A stretch of DNA of 64,000 bases from Haliclona indistincta (GCA_964017065.1 OZ024788.1:5695087-5759086), one strand, 5' to 3'; positions 33,470 through 44,563 are shown, counted from the stretch's first letter. Numbers and translations are program-made. Notes: generated by a model not told the origin, from the letters alone.

Positions 33470-33580
33470 TGAGTAAAGGGTATGTTTGTAGTCTGATGAC
33501 AAACCAGTTTACTAGCCGAGTTGACTGCTTCATGGCTGTTAGTATTCCCTGAGCACACACACTAGTGTTGTTATACTGCT
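33470..33580 (-). promoter_or_regulatory. orphan CH promoter
   Basis: Has the GAGCACACACACTAGTG core, the ACAAACCAGTTTACTAG block and the TGTGAGTAAAGGGTATGT leader region of CH-A promoters. The sequence downstream is the peptidase fragment, not a CH gene. Confidence 0.6.
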
Positions 33581-33690
33581 AGTTGATTTGATAATACCAC
33601 AATAATTATTTATTAAAGTACTATCCAAATTCACTTTACACAATGATAGCACAACAATAACTTTCTTTATAGTAGACAGCTCTTTATCAT

Positions 33691-34066
33691 TCACTTCTCA
33701 CTAAGCTCTGTGCCATGTTCAGGGCATCTGTTCTTGTAGTGTTTGTTGCACATCCAAACATAATGTGTCTTACTACCACGTCGGCACATGTATCGCGGTG
33801 TAGCTGGGCACAACTGACAGTGCTGTACGGATCCCCCGTCTAAGAGTTGTTCCAGTTCAACTACTGCTCTATTTTCTGTTTGAAGAAAGTAGTCACTCCA
33901 AACACCACAGAATCTGTTTCTAAGGATCACATGGTCGTCGCACAAGTACCAAACTACGCTTCCTGTTCTTTTTTGCTCATATGCACTGATACGACAGTAG
34001 TAGCACTTTGCCCTGGGACATGAAAAACCACTTCAGTTCTTGTGACAAAGTCTTGTGAACTCACAT
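33691..34066 (-). CDS. CH-B1 gene, two-module Cys/His protein (107 aa)
   Basis: Exon 1 contributes only AT (34066-34065); exon 2 is 34012-33691. The donor is AT|GTGAGT and the acceptor CCCAG|G, so the ATG is formed by splicing. The product starts MAKCYYC. Module 1: CYYC and YLCDDHV. Module 2: CQLC, YMC, WMCNKHY, CPEHGTEL. A YFLQT segment links them, where relatives have YYVET. Function unknown. Confidence 0.72.
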
Positions 34067-34553
34067 TATGTTCCTTTTGCTTGGGAAATGGACAGTTCCA
34101 CAGAAGTGTAGTTTTGCTCTGTCAATCCTCTAGGCGTCAGATTTCTTGATGCCCTTGAAAAGAAGCCAAATGATCATGCAATAGTGTTCGACAGAGTGTT
34201 TCAGAGTGACAGAGAACTCAGCAGCACAGCAACTAACAACTCACTACTTTTCCACTTCCGTATTAACAGCTATGCTGCAATATTTAGCACATGTACAAAA
34301 TGGTGTACAGAACGACACAATACGTTATTGTCACATATTTTGTAAATTTGTGAGTTCTCACAAGAGTATAGTTGGTAGGGTGTGTCTGTAAACACTGGAC
34401 TCAGAAACAAGGGAAGCACATGGAAGAACGATAGAACAAACATGACACATGTGCAGACATGTGAGAGCAACACCAGTATAAGACAAATTTCACTTGAGAG
34501 AGCATGAAGTATTAGCATCAAAAGAGCAATGTTGGCTGGTACTGACATGAGTT

Positions 34554-34625
34554 GCCGTGATCGTCTAGAGGTTAGGACATTGCGTTGTGGCCGCAATAAC
34601 CCAGGTTCGAATCCTGGTCATGGCA
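34554..34625 (+). tRNA. tRNA-His (GTG)
   Basis: A 72-nt cloverleaf: acceptor GCCGTGA/TCATGGC with one G-U pair, anticodon stem TTGCG/CGCAA around loop TTGTGGC (anticodon GTG), T stem CCAGG/CCTGG with loop TTCGAAT. Matches the eukaryotic tRNA-His plan. The G-1 would be added after transcription. Confidence 0.9.
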
Positions 34626-34768
34626 TAATTTTTTAACACTTTTAAACTTGTAATATTTGGCACCAAATCTACATCGTAACGTATGCTCTCATTAGCACAG
34701 GTGGGCACCCATGTAACGTATAATCGTTTTGAGTGATTGTCTAGTGTGTCGGCATTACTCTTTTAAAG

Positions 34769-34989
34769 TAGCCTCGTCCCCAGGCCCCGCCTCCCAAAGC
34801 TGAGGAGAGGGCCTGGTACACATTGTATGCGCATGCGTTAATTATGTCCAAATAAGGCATGATTTTCACCGAATCTGTTGAATTTGCCGAATCATGTCAT
34901 TCAATTGATCATGCCATATTTGGACATAATTAACGCATGTGCATACAATGTGTACCAGGCTCTATATCGAGAGCCTGGGGACGAGGCTA
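34769..34989. mobile_element. foldback MITE with 10-bp target duplication
   Basis: Nearly the whole 221 bp is one inverted repeat: ends TAGCCTCGTCCCCAGGC and its complement, arms running to GGCATGAT/ATCATGCC. Flanked by the direct repeat TCTTTTAAAG at 34759-34768 and 34990-34999. TSD length suggests Mutator-like mobilisation (inference). Confidence 0.88.
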
Positions 34990-35138
34990 TCTTTTAAAGC
35001 TAAAAGAAACTGGTATGGCTAAATCCAATAATGCACTTTGAACCTTGACCCTATAGATTACAATTACACTTTTATATACAATAATTTTACATTGAGAAGA
35101 CTTGCTAAAGTCACTCTGCATGTGTGTGTCTAGATAGT

Positions 35139-35562
35139 TCAACAGTCTTCATATTTTGGTATGTCCATTAGGCCTTTGTGTGGTATGATTTCGTTAGTAA
35201 GCTCTAGTCCATGCAGAGGGCATTGATCAGTGATGTGTTCTTCACACATCCATACATAATGGAACCGATCCTTTCCTTTCTTATTCTTGAGCGGACACTT
35301 GCGTCGTTCAATAGTACACCTGTCACATTTTATGAAAGGCTCTTCTTCGATATACTTTACTTTGATTCTTCCGTCCTTTGTTTCGACAAAGTAGTTATTG
35401 AAAATGCATCCTGGTTCAATGATTACGTGTTTTTTACACAAGAGCCATTTTGTTTTGATATAGTCTTTCTTTGCATACTGGCTGGTTTGGCAGAAGTAGC
35501 ACTTGTTCCTGAAACACGACAGAACTGTTGTCAAGTTGTGACAAAGTCTTATAAACTCACAT
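35139..35562 (-). CDS. CH-B1 gene (123 aa)
   Basis: AT at 35562-35561, then exon 2 35508-35139; AT|GTGAGT donor, TTTCAG|G acceptor. The product starts MNKCYFC. Module 1: CYFCQTSQY and LLCKKHV; then NYFVET; module 2: CDRC, RRKC, WMCEEHITDQCPLHG. The C-terminal tail LTNEIIPHKGL is longer than in the paralogues. A truncated copy of this C-terminus lies at 11840-11960. Confidence 0.75.
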
Positions 35563-36015
35563 TGTGTTCCTTTTGCCTGGGAAATGAGCAGTTCCACTTA
35601 GAGACAAGTGTAGTAACTGAGTGTTATAGTGTGACAGAGAAGTCAGCTAAACACAGCAACTGACTGCAAAAAGTATACTCCTACTTTTATTACTTCACAG
35701 CTATGCTAATTATAATAGCACTTAACACGTACTAGAAATGGTACTTTATGACAATTAAGACACAACTGTAAATACACTGTTAATAGGTACGTTATTATCA
35801 CTCGAGGAAGTTCGCAAAATTTTCAGTGCTGACACAAAAATTGTGTTTTCTAGTTTGTGACATGATAATTTGACTGGTTTGCTTGCTGTTCATTATAATT
35901 TTGAATTTTTTTCCAAAATCTTCAAAATTGTTAGATCCTGTTCAAGATAATATTATACCGCAGACCTGATTTTCACACAAGTGTTTTCCATCTTTCACTT
36001 CCCTTAAATTTGGTA

Positions 36016-36184
36016 CAGTGGAACCCCTCTTAGAGGACACCCCTCATCCCTCTATAATGGACACTTACTGAATCCCAAATATAACCCACATAATGTATAA
36101 TAAACCCCTGACCAGAGAACACCCTCTCTATAATGGAACATTTTTGTTGGTCCCGACAGTGTCTGCCTTAGAGGGGCTCCACTG
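36016..36184. mobile_element. pogo/Tigger-like MITE
   Basis: A 169-bp element with terminal inverted repeats CAGTGGAACCCCTCTTAGAG and CTAAGAGG-type complement ending CCACTG, flanked by TA at 36014-36015 and 36185-36186. TA target and CAGTG ends fit the pogo/Tigger group. Two AGGGGTTC-type internal repeats. No transposase. Confidence 0.82.
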
Positions 36185-36300
36185 TATCTACCAATACATA
36201 ATGCTTTAGTGTGTGACTACGACGTTGATAAATAAATCTCTGAGTTTTAGCATTAATTTTTTTTCTCACTCGAATTTCTGAAATTAAATCATCATTACGT

Positions 36301-36691
36301 GTGTGTCTAGGTAATGCAGCAGTTGGAGGTGTGTCTATTCACAATAACACTATGAAATTCTCTGTAACACTGCTTCACACAATGGAGTTGATGTTCTTTG
36401 TCATGCTGGTATGGGTTGCTAGGCATCCATCACAGCCCCGATCGGGTAGCCCTCTTCTTCTGATTAAATCCAGTTGTATTCTTCCTTTTCGTGTCTCAAC
36501 ATAGTAGTTGTTCCAGAAACAGAAAAAAAATCTTTTAGTGATCACATGATCTGTACACAAGTGCCACATTATGTAGCGGCCTTTTCTATTTTTGGTTTGT
36601 TCTTTATAAATACTGATTGTAGTGTCATAGGCCTCATTCCTGAGATATGATAACAGAACAGTTATTGAGACTAGGTCTTGTGGACTTACAT
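36301..36691 (-). pseudogene. CH-B1 pseudogene
   Basis: AT at 36691-36690, exon 2 from 36639. The first CxxC is lost (NEAYDTT where relatives have KCYFCQT). LCTDHV and NYYVET are kept. After CDGC the frame shifts and stops at 36375; the remaining module can be followed in another frame. Confidence 0.65.
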
Positions 36692-36699
36692 TGTATATC

Positions 36700-37290
36700 T
36701 CAGGAAAAGGTAGAGGGAGGTGTGATATGTGCAGTCAAGAGCAGCAACTAGCACCTCTAGAAATACACACTACTATTATATAGTCATCTCTATCATACTA
36801 GCTATGGATAATAATAACACTCAACACTTTAAGATGGTAATTAGCAGTTGCCAAATTAATATTGTAGATGAACACAAACACTAACTTAACTTACACTTCC
36901 TCATATTAAATTAAAATGGTGGGTCGATTCCTGGTAGCAGTTTAGCAACGGGATTCACAGCTCTCCTCTCATCTTGGACAACACCCAGCGAGCAAAGAGA
37001 AGGTACTTGGGGTACTAAATACGACACGACACGAAGCCGTTTGAATATTCAAAATGCGTCATATGAGTCATGTAAGCTATTTGTTCCTAAGCCTCATCTT
37101 GTCCCGTATGTATCACTTCATGTGGCAATGCATGAAAATAAGTACTCTTAAGATCTTCTGAAAAGTTCCAATGGTCAGTTCCATAATCTAGAGTGGAGTC
37201 GACAAAGCTATGCAGCAAATACAGAAAGACGTCCTAACTCCCAACCAAGAGAAGGGAGTAATCCTGAACTAACAGACGTCACGATTCACA
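36700..37290. other. no gene recognised
   Basis: Intergenic sequence before the SGPL1 relic. No CH unit or promoter block recognised. Confidence 0.4.
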
Positions 37291-37299
37291 AAAATCACA

Positions 37300-38016
37300 A
37301 CAAAAGTGTATGGTAGCTACTCCTGGACCAACCCTCTCCACTGTGACATCTCTCCACAGATCAGGAAGATCGAAGCGAAGTGGTCCAGTGGTGTGTGAAG
37401 TTATTCCACGGTGACTCTAGTGCTGGTAGTGTCATGACTTCAGGTGGAGCAGAGAGTATTCTCATGGCGATGAAGGCTTACATAGAAGGGTTATGAACAT
37501 TGGATCAGCTATCCAGAGATAGTGTGCTCAACTTAAGCTATTTGTGCTTTTGAAAAGGAAGCAAACTACTTTAAGATAGAACTGGTATGAGTCCCATTTG
37601 ATCCTACCTCCACTAAGGTAAATCTGTCAGCCATGGCTTGTGCTATTAACAGTAATACAGTTGTTTTGGTTGGGAGTGGCTCGCAATTTCCACACGGTAA
37701 TTGAAGGCATAGCAAAGCTTGGGGTCAAGCACAGCATTGGAGGTCATGTTGCCAGTTGTCTTGGAGGCTTTTGTGCCGGGTTCCATTTGATATTCGCGTG
37801 AAAGGTGTGACTAGCATATCTGCTAATACACACAAGTATGGTTTTGCTCCAAAAGGTTCATCCGTTATCATGTATTCCAGCAAACAGCTTCGTACTAAGC
37901 AGTTCTTTGTTCCGACTGATTGGCAAGGTGGATCATTTTCTATAGCTTGTAGTCAACCAGGTGGTATTGTTGCAGCCACTTGGGACTATTGTGCTCACTT
38001 TGGTTATGAAGAATAA
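37300..38016 (+). pseudogene. sphingosine-1-phosphate lyase pseudogene
   Basis: Successive frames encode pieces in the order of SGPL1, a PLP-dependent enzyme that cleaves sphingosine-1-phosphate: [58 protein letters not shown], then the PLP-lysine motif [12 protein letters not shown] and TDWQGG. At least three frame changes and internal deletions. Introns are not evident, which suggests a processed copy. Ends in a stop at 38014-38016. Confidence 0.85.
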
Positions 38017-38107
38017 CTGACTCTTAAACCATAGTATGAATACTTCTCTTTGATGTAACGAGCGTTAATGAGGGCTATAAATCGCGTACTGCCCTCACGT
38101 GTTCAAG

Positions 38108-38324
38108 ATGGCCGCCGCATTCGAGAATCCACAAAGAAACGGTGCTCAGGCTGCTCTGCAGTCTTCCTGCGACTCAAGGTAGCCAGCTATACGTCAGCTA
38201 TACCAGTTCGTCCATGACATCAAGGCTGGTGTTGTTGAAATACTAAAGCAGCTTGACCAGAAAGCAGCAAGAATGGCAGCTATCTACAATACTTCTCAAA
38301 CTATTCCTGATCGTTCAAGCTAGC
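38108..38324 (+). pseudogene. unidentified gene fragment
   Basis: An ATG at 38108 opens MAAAFENPQRNG..., then an in-frame TAG is followed by a coding-like stretch, RQLYQFVHDIKAGVVEIL, ending at a stop. The composition looks protein-coding, but I cannot name the family. Confidence 0.35.
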
Positions 38325-38469
38325 AACTGGTTTTCGAACGGCGAGTGAGTATCGAAAATTAGATCCAATCTAAAATTTTATTTACGAAATATTTGACCAT
38401 CGAAAATAACCGGCTATATGGTATGATGTCACAAAAGAAATGTCTTTTTACTAAAGATAATACTTAATT

Positions 38470-38901
38470 CTAAAGTCGTGTGTGTCCGAGTCTCTAGAAG
38501 ATAGTATTGCTGCAAGAAGACTAAAGTGGTTGGGGCATGTAGCAAGGATGGACAATCAACGGCTCCTGAAGATTCTCCTTTTTGGTCGCTTACCACAAAG
38601 CAGGCCTACTCATGGGACTAAGATGCGTTGGCGTGACAGAATAAGTAAGGATCTAGTGAAGTTTGGTTTGAATCAAAATGCGTGGTATTCTGTATCACAA
38701 GAGCGGAATAAATGGAGGGGTGTTTGCAGAGAGGGTTTAGCTGATGTGACTAACTAAAGGCTACAGGATGATGTCTTAAAACGTGCAGCTGCTAGTACAA
38801 GACCAATCGGCCCTTTAGTGTGTCCTGTTTGTAAGAGGTGTTTTTCAAGACAGCAAGACATTGCTCGTCACCGTTGTGTCACCACTCGCCATCGCCACTG
38901 A
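38470..38901 (+). mobile_element. 3' end of a non-LTR (LINE) retrotransposon
   Basis: The open frame 38482-38757 has RRLKWLGHVARMDNQRL, RPTHGTKMRWRD and WYSVSQERNKWR, the typical C-terminal region of LINE reverse-transcriptase proteins. After one in-frame TAA the same frame continues to a terminal zinc finger CPVCKRCFSRQQDIARHRC. It is truncated at the 5' end. Confidence 0.8.
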
Positions 38902-38983
38902 CTATGCCCATACTCAGTCCACTTCATCTATATAGGTGTTGTGGAGAAGCATCATCCATATGGATGGCTTCCTTTCCAGGTCC

Positions 38984-39083
<100 letters not shown>

Positions 39084-39119
39084 CGCACAGCAGTCATTAT
39101 CAGTCATTTCTTGTAAGCA

Positions 39120-39452
39120 CCATTCCTCCATGATAATGATCAGGGCATTGATTCCGGTAGTGTTTCTCACACATCCAAACGTAATGTTCGTCATGGCGGT
39201 ATTGACACTTGTATCGTGTGGCTTTGACTATAATAGTGGTAGTCTGAAGAACATCGGACCGTATGAAATTCAATTGAAGTCTGGTGTGTCAACAAAGTAG
39301 TCTTTCCAACGAAAAATTTTTCTTTCAACGATCACATGGTCTTTACACAAGTACCAAAGTTTGTTGCCTTCAGTTTGTTGCTCATGTGCACCAGTTTGAC
39401 AGAACCAGCATTTGCCCCTGCTGTACAAGACAAAACTTGCTATGAAGCTCAT
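39120..39452 (-). pseudogene. CH-B1 pseudogene with lost splice donor
   Basis: Exon 2 begins at 39417 (GKCWFC, YLCKDHV, DYFVDT) and hits a stop at 39270. The second module continues in another frame (YKCQYRHDEHY, WMCEKHY, CPDH). The AT|GTGAGT donor is mutated to ATGAGC, which lets the intron be read in frame. Confidence 0.7.
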
Positions 39453-39459
39453 TGTTTCT

Positions 39460-40400
39460 AGAGTAGCATAGACTTTACCTGGAGGATGCGTAGTCCCGAC
39501 CCCATGGAGGTATTAATACTCTATGATAAAATGGTCCATTCATTTGTAAAGAACTGTACAACAGTAGACAGCAACTCAAAAGTACCACCTCCAGCTCACC
39601 TGTAGGTAACAAACTATGCATAATATTAGCACTTCAAGATTGTTGACTAGCCTTCTAGTCTACAACTGAACATTGCCAATAATCTGTTGAAGCCTTTTAT
39701 TGTGAATCACCTGATCTCATGTTATCTTGTAATCTTTCTCTAGCTAGGATAGTTTTGGCCCCTAACCCTTTAGTTATCTTGCTGCAATTTAGTTTTGCCC
39801 CTTAGAAGAAGATGGTCTATTGTCTGTTTTTCTCTTGCAACAGTGGTTGGGTTCATTCTTCATTACAAGTCACTCTGAGACTATAATAGTGGTAGTCTTT
39901 AGGCTTTGCTATGGTCATTTTGTAGATGGAGAGAGATGTTTTTAGCTTTTGGGGCAACCAGTTTATCCTTTAGCCTAATAGTCTGTCATGAAGCTAATGT
40001 GAGTCTAGTACATTACCAATTGTCCATTGTAGCCTGTTATAGTTATTGTGAAACCCTTGATCACTGTTTTCACGTTTTCTTGTTATCCTGTTTATAACTA
40101 GGATAGTCCTGTTGGCTGTTTCTTCTCCTTTACTAAGATTTTGCATAGGAATTTCAAGACCAGAAGTGTGACGTTGACCAATCAAATCTGCTTCTGGTCA
40201 CGTGTAAGTTGGGCATTTGATTGGTCAATGTCATACCTCCGCTCTTAAAATGTCTATTCAAGATCTTCGTAAACCACTGTACAGTGGTTTTATCACTTCT
40301 TGCAAGCACTAAATAGTGTTATATAATTTGTGTGATAGTAAATTACATTGCCATACATGAATACATTTTATGCTCTACTTTTTCACTTTCAAGAATTCTC
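39460..40400. other. no gene recognised
   Basis: Non-coding sequence between CH units; no conserved block except the element starting at 40402. Confidence 0.4.
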
Positions 40401-40401
40401 T

Positions 40402-40432
40402 GAGCACACACCAGCTCAGTGTGTTGTTATCA
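40402..40432 (-). promoter_or_regulatory. conserved upstream element, partial
   Basis: GAGCACACACCAGCTCAGTGTG; the distal palindrome is missing. It faces the pseudogene at 39120-39452. Confidence 0.5.
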
Positions 40433-40521
40433 GTATCAACATTACATTATTAGACTTACTAAAGTCTATCTACATGTGTGCAACAAATGTTGAGTGCATC
40501 AGTTTCAAAGTATCTTTCAGC

Positions 40522-40897
40522 CTATGCACTTGTTAGTGCTGTTCCATGTTGTGGGCATCGGTCTTCATGTGTCTCACACGTCCACAGGTAATGAGAATGC
40601 ACTTGATATTTATCACCACCGTCCTTGTAGCGGCACATTCGTCTTGTAACTTTACACAGGTCACAATTTTCATTGACATCCTTCTCCTTTAACTTCAGTT
40701 GAACTTTTCCTTGCAGTGTCTCAACGTAGTGGTTAGAATTTTCAACCTTGACATGGCTTTCGCACAAGTATCGAATTCTACTGCTGCCGCTATTTTCCTC
40801 GTACTTACTGATTTTGCAGTATTCACACTTGGACCTAAAACGTAACAAGAACATGTACAACTCCAATCCAGCTTGATGAGGCCTTGTCAACTCACAT
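40522..40897 (-). CDS. CH-B1 gene (104 aa)
   Basis: AT at 40897-40896, exon 2 40834-40522; AT|GTGAGT donor. The product starts MSKCEYC. Module 1: CEYCKISKY, YLCESHV; NHYVET; module 2: CDLC, RRMCRYKD, WTCETHEDRCPQHGTAL. The 61-nt intron is typical. TATAAATA at 41002-40995 and the conserved element at 41196 lie upstream. Confidence 0.78.
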
Positions 40898-40994
40898 TGT
40901 GTCTCTAAAGGAGTCTTTGCTTGCCTGGAAAATCAGCAGTGCTTGTTTGCAGATAGAAGTGTTTTTTTTTTCAACTGAGCTTAGGTGTATCAGC

Positions 40995-41002
40995 TATTTA
41001 TA
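40995..41002 (-). promoter_or_regulatory. TATA box, CH-B1 gene at 40522
   Basis: TATAAATA on the minus strand followed by AGCTGATAC, matching the boxes at 41870 and 42766. Confidence 0.6.
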
Positions 41003-41195
41003 TTCATTGCAGTAGTAGTCTCACTGTCTGTCATTATTTTCACCAAACTGCATGTATACTTAATCTTGTGGTTGTTGTACTAATGTGTACATTGCTGTTG
41101 GTTAGTTGAATATGACCTCTGGGTGCATGTCCTCTTGATAGCTATTGTGTAACTTGTATTGCTACTTTCATGTTATTTCTTGTAACTTATTCTCT

Positions 41196-41240
41196 GAGCA
41201 CAATCTGGTGCAGTGTGTTGTTATACTGTTTTACTCTCTC
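41196..41240 (-). promoter_or_regulatory. conserved upstream element, CH-B1 gene at 40522
   Basis: GAGCACAATCTGGTGCAGTGTG version; the CACACT arm is altered and the AAGAGCTCTT palindrome is absent. Confidence 0.55.
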
Positions 41241-41341
41241 AAAAAATTATTATAAATTATACATACTAAAGTTCGTCTCTACATGTGTGTGTGTCTAGCT
41301 AGTACAGCAGTCGTGCAACTACTGGTAGACAGTTCTGCAGC

Positions 41342-41798
41342 CTATGCATCTGTCAATGATGTTCCGTCTTGAGGGCATATGTCTTTGTAGTGTGTTCTGC
41401 ACATCCACAGTAAGTGCTTATTTCCACACTTGCGCTGTGTAACTGTACACCTTTTACACCTGTTGTTGACATTTTTCTCTAATAAGTTCAGTTGAACTCC
41501 TCTTTCTCTAACTGTCCTATTCCCTCTCCTCACTTCATTTACAACATAATAGTTATACCAGAGGTGGAAAATTCCTTTATCCACTTCAACATGGTTTTTG
41601 CACAAGTACCATATTGTACTGTTATCGTTCGTTTCCTCATATTTGCTGTTGTTACAATCGTCACACTTAGCCCTATTATGAAGAAACAGCTTTAGCAATC
41701 CTATCACTTGTCAAGCTAGCTTTGTCATTTTGGATATGCACTACAATCAAGCCAGTGACAAATCCCATACGCCGTGTGTGTGTGTTGTTCACTTACAT
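41342..41798 (-). CDS. CH-B1 gene (110 aa)
   Basis: AT at 41798-41797, exon 2 41672-41342; AT|GTAAGT donor, 124-nt intron. The product starts MAKCDDC. Module 1: CDDCNNSKY, YLCKNHV; NYYVVN; module 2: CKRC, QRKCGNKH, WMCRTHYKDICPQDGTSL, so the last His is Asp. Confidence 0.78.
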
Positions 41799-41869
41799 TA
41801 TGTAGACTTTGCTGAAAGATACTGTTGGTAGATAAAAGAGGCGAAGGTATTGATTTGGGGCGTATTAGC

Positions 41870-41877
41870 TATTTATA
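41870..41877 (-). promoter_or_regulatory. TATA box, CH-B1 gene at 41342
   Basis: TATAAATAGCTAATACGCCCC on the minus strand begins here; the block is nearly identical at 42766. Confidence 0.65.
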
Positions 41878-41997
41878 ATGACAAACATGTTTGCTAAACC
41901 GGTTTATCGGCTAATAGTAACGTATTGTTTCAATAGCCACACCTCTATCTTAGCCATTTACACTGTCGTGTCAGCTCTTGTACGGTTATTATTCTCT

Positions 41998-42050
41998 GAG
42001 CACACACTTGTGCAGTGTGTTGTTATACTGCTATCACAACAGCACTCAAG
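41998..42050 (-). promoter_or_regulatory. conserved upstream element, CH-B1 gene at 41342
   Basis: Has the GAGCACACAC...CAGTGTGTTGTTATACTG part and an ACTCAAG end; the last palindrome is lost. Confidence 0.65.
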
Positions 42051-42369
42051 ACAACATATAAATTATATCAACCATCATAGGTCAAAAAGTTTGCTAAACT
42101 CCATCTACATGTGTGCATTGTGTCGAGATAGTAGCGGTACAGTGTTCCTGGTCAGAGCAGCACTCAGCAGATGATTGTAGATGCTCATAACCTACGTCAG
42201 TGAAGTCTTTATGCTGAGGACGAGGTAGTTAAAGTTTTCATAAACTCCATTATACAAGAACTTCATCAAAATATTTGCTCAAAATTTCTCGCTATACAGT
42301 ATCAGCTAGTGCTACTCAGTTTAACACTCTAATGTTCTAATGCACTATGTGTAGTCTGGACATAGCTTT

Positions 42370-42559
42370 TTATGCTTTAACAAGAGAGTTGCCACATTCA
42401 GGACAAGAATCAAGTAGACAATCTTCAGAGTGATACCAATGGTAGTGGGCAAACCATCTGGTACACCTGTACTGAATGGCTCCATCATCTCCACATGTTT
42501 CACATTCACCCCTGTGTTAGTGTAAAATAGCTATTATGCTTAGTCAAATACACTTACAT
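42370..42559 (-). CDS. CH-C mini-gene (47 aa)
   Basis: AT at 42559-42558, a 46-nt intron, exon 2 42511-42370. The product starts MGECETCGDDG and has YRCTRWFAHYHWYH and SCPECGNSLVKA. Pattern CxxCG-x8-C-x5-HYHWYH-x4-C-x4-CPxC. Function unknown. A second AT|GTAAGT site at about 42685 may serve an alternative 5' exon. Confidence 0.72.
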
Positions 42560-42765
42560 GATGCCTGTATAGATTCTCGAATGATATTCGGATGTTACAG
42601 AAACAGTTTCTCTCTGCACTTTGCACAGCACCAGGATTGGAGTTACGGAACATGATAGACACTGCACAATACTTGTGTACTTACATTTTGGGTGAAGGCT
42701 TCGAAAGGGATCACTGTTTGTTTGTAGATGAAGAGAGGCGTTAGCAGATTTTGGGGCGTATTAGC

Positions 42766-42773
42766 TATTTATA
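42766..42773 (-). promoter_or_regulatory. TATA box, CH-C gene at 42370
   Basis: TATAAATA followed by GCTAATACGCCCC on the minus strand. Confidence 0.6.
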
Positions 42774-42886
42774 GTCACTAAACCAGTTTCTCTAACAGGT
42801 TTATTAGCTGACGGTATGCGTAGCCTCATGTTAACCATCGTTATGACTACATTGTCATGTCGGCTCTTGTGCTGTTACTATTCTCA

Positions 42887-42947
42887 GAGCACACACTAGT
42901 GCAGTGTGTTGTTATACTGCTATCACAACAGCACTCAAAAGCTCTTT
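42887..42947 (-). promoter_or_regulatory. conserved upstream element, CH-C gene at 42370
   Basis: Full 5' core; the end reads CACTCAAAAGCTCTTTT, so the AAGAGCTCTT palindrome is damaged. Confidence 0.65.
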
Positions 42948-43067
42948 TAAACAAAACTTAATAAATTTGTGCATGTAAACTGTTCGCTGAACTCCATCTA
43001 CATGTGTGCATTGTGACAAGATAGCTGTTTCTGGTTAGAGCAGCAGATGATGGTAGATTCTCATGTC

Positions 43068-43424
43068 CTATGTCAGTGGTGTTCCATGTTGAGGGCAGCG
43101 ATATTCATTCTTTTCAAAATGCTCTGCACACATCATCAGGGAATGGCCGCCTCCTGATTGACACCTTCGTTGTTGAACTGTGCATCGTTTGCACTGTACG
43201 TCGACATTACTTTCTGCTTTCTTCAACCATTTTGTTTCTCCTGTTACATTGACGTAGTAGTAATCAAAAAACGATGTTTTGATATGACATCCACACAGAT
43301 AGCCAAATATTTCATTTGAATAATAATCTTTATACTTGGAAACAAGGCAGTATTCACACTTAGGCCTGTACAGAATAAATCACTCTGAAAGTGATTGAAT
43401 TATTGGTCAATTGCTCACTTACAT
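43068..43424 (-). CDS. CH-B1 gene (99 aa)
   Basis: AT at 43424-43423, exon 2 43365-43068; AT|GTAAGT donor, 57-nt intron. The product starts MPKCEYC. Module 1: CEYCLVSKY, YLCGCHI (a Cys replaces the second residue before His); DYYYVN; module 2: CKRC, QRRCQSGGGH, MMCAEHF, YRCPQHGTPL. The frame is intact, though it has no ATG of its own in exon 2. Confidence 0.75.
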
Positions 43425-43622
43425 TATGATGGGTTTTGTTCAAAAGCAGCACTTGTTCACAAAATGGAGAGAGACGTTGATGTTGATTTTGGGGCGTATC
43501 AGCTAATTACCTGTTCAGTAAACCGGTTTATTAGCTGACCGTAATGTTTCGATAACCACTCCCCATCTTGCTGTTGTTACTACTGCATTGTCATGTCGGC
43601 TCTTGTACTGTTACTATTCTCT

Positions 43623-43693
43623 GAGCACACACTAGTGCAGTGCTGTGTTGATAATAGTGCTCTCTCATAAAACCACTCAAGAGCTCTTCCCCT
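43623..43693 (-). promoter_or_regulatory. conserved upstream element, CH-B1 gene at 43068
   Basis: Complete, including AAGAGCTCTT, with a 2-bp insertion in the AGTGTG arm. Confidence 0.75.
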
Positions 43694-43797
43694 CAGAGCA
43701 AAATGTAATAAACACGCTACCTACTTTACATTAAAGAAGTTCATCAGTGTGTGTGTGAATATTTTAACTTGTGTAGTAGATTGTCAGAGAAGGCATG

Positions 43798-44388
43798 TTA
43801 AGTCAGTGAACTCCCATGCTGTGGGCATCGGTACTCGTAGTTCTTGTAACAGTCGTCACACATCCACATGTAGTGAGAGCTATCTGTATACTGACAAGTT
43901 CGTTGTTTAACTGTGCACTGATCACACTTCACATAGACGTACTTCTCTACTATATCCAACCGAATTTTTTCTTTACTTGTTTCCACATAGTAGTAGTATC
44001 CGTACACATATCCACTCTTAATGGTGACGTGATTTTTGCACAAATCCCATATTTCGTTGGGATTGTCGTATTTTCGATACTTAGTGATCAAACAGTATTC
44101 ACACTTGGGCCTAAATGGAAGAGAAGCAGTTGTGGTACTGTGTAAGTCAATAAAATTCATATTTTTAGAAGCTTGTGAGCACAACAACTAACTGTGGGTA
44201 TCAATTTTTTCTGTAGGTAAAATATTTTCTCATGCAATTGGCTTCAAGAAGAGGAGAAAGCCAAAATATAATGTGAGCTGAAAGATAACTATTAGTTTAC
44301 CAGCCTGTTGCATATCTCATGTAGTCAATGTGACCCATTCTAGGTACTATTGCAAGTTTATTACCAAGCTCTATATACTTACGTACAT
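43798..44388 (-). CDS. CH-B1 gene (104 aa)
   Basis: AT at 44388-44387 with a GTACGT donor, a 276-nt intron (longest of the group), exon 2 44110-43798. The product starts MPKCEYC. Module 1: CEYCLITKY, DLCKNHV; YYYYVET; module 2: CDQC, QRTCQYTD, WMCDDCYKN (Cys where others have His), YRCPQHGSSL. Confidence 0.72.
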
Positions 44389-44563
44389 CGTTTTCTGTCT
44401 GAGAGAGTGGTAGGCACAAATACGTAAATAAGGGCTCCTTGCTTTAGGGCTGTAGTCTCGTGATCGATGCTTACTCGACAAATTCTATCACCTGATATGT
44501 TTCGATAGTCACACCCACCATATCTACAGTTGCCTGTCGGCTCTTGTACTGTTACTATTCCCT

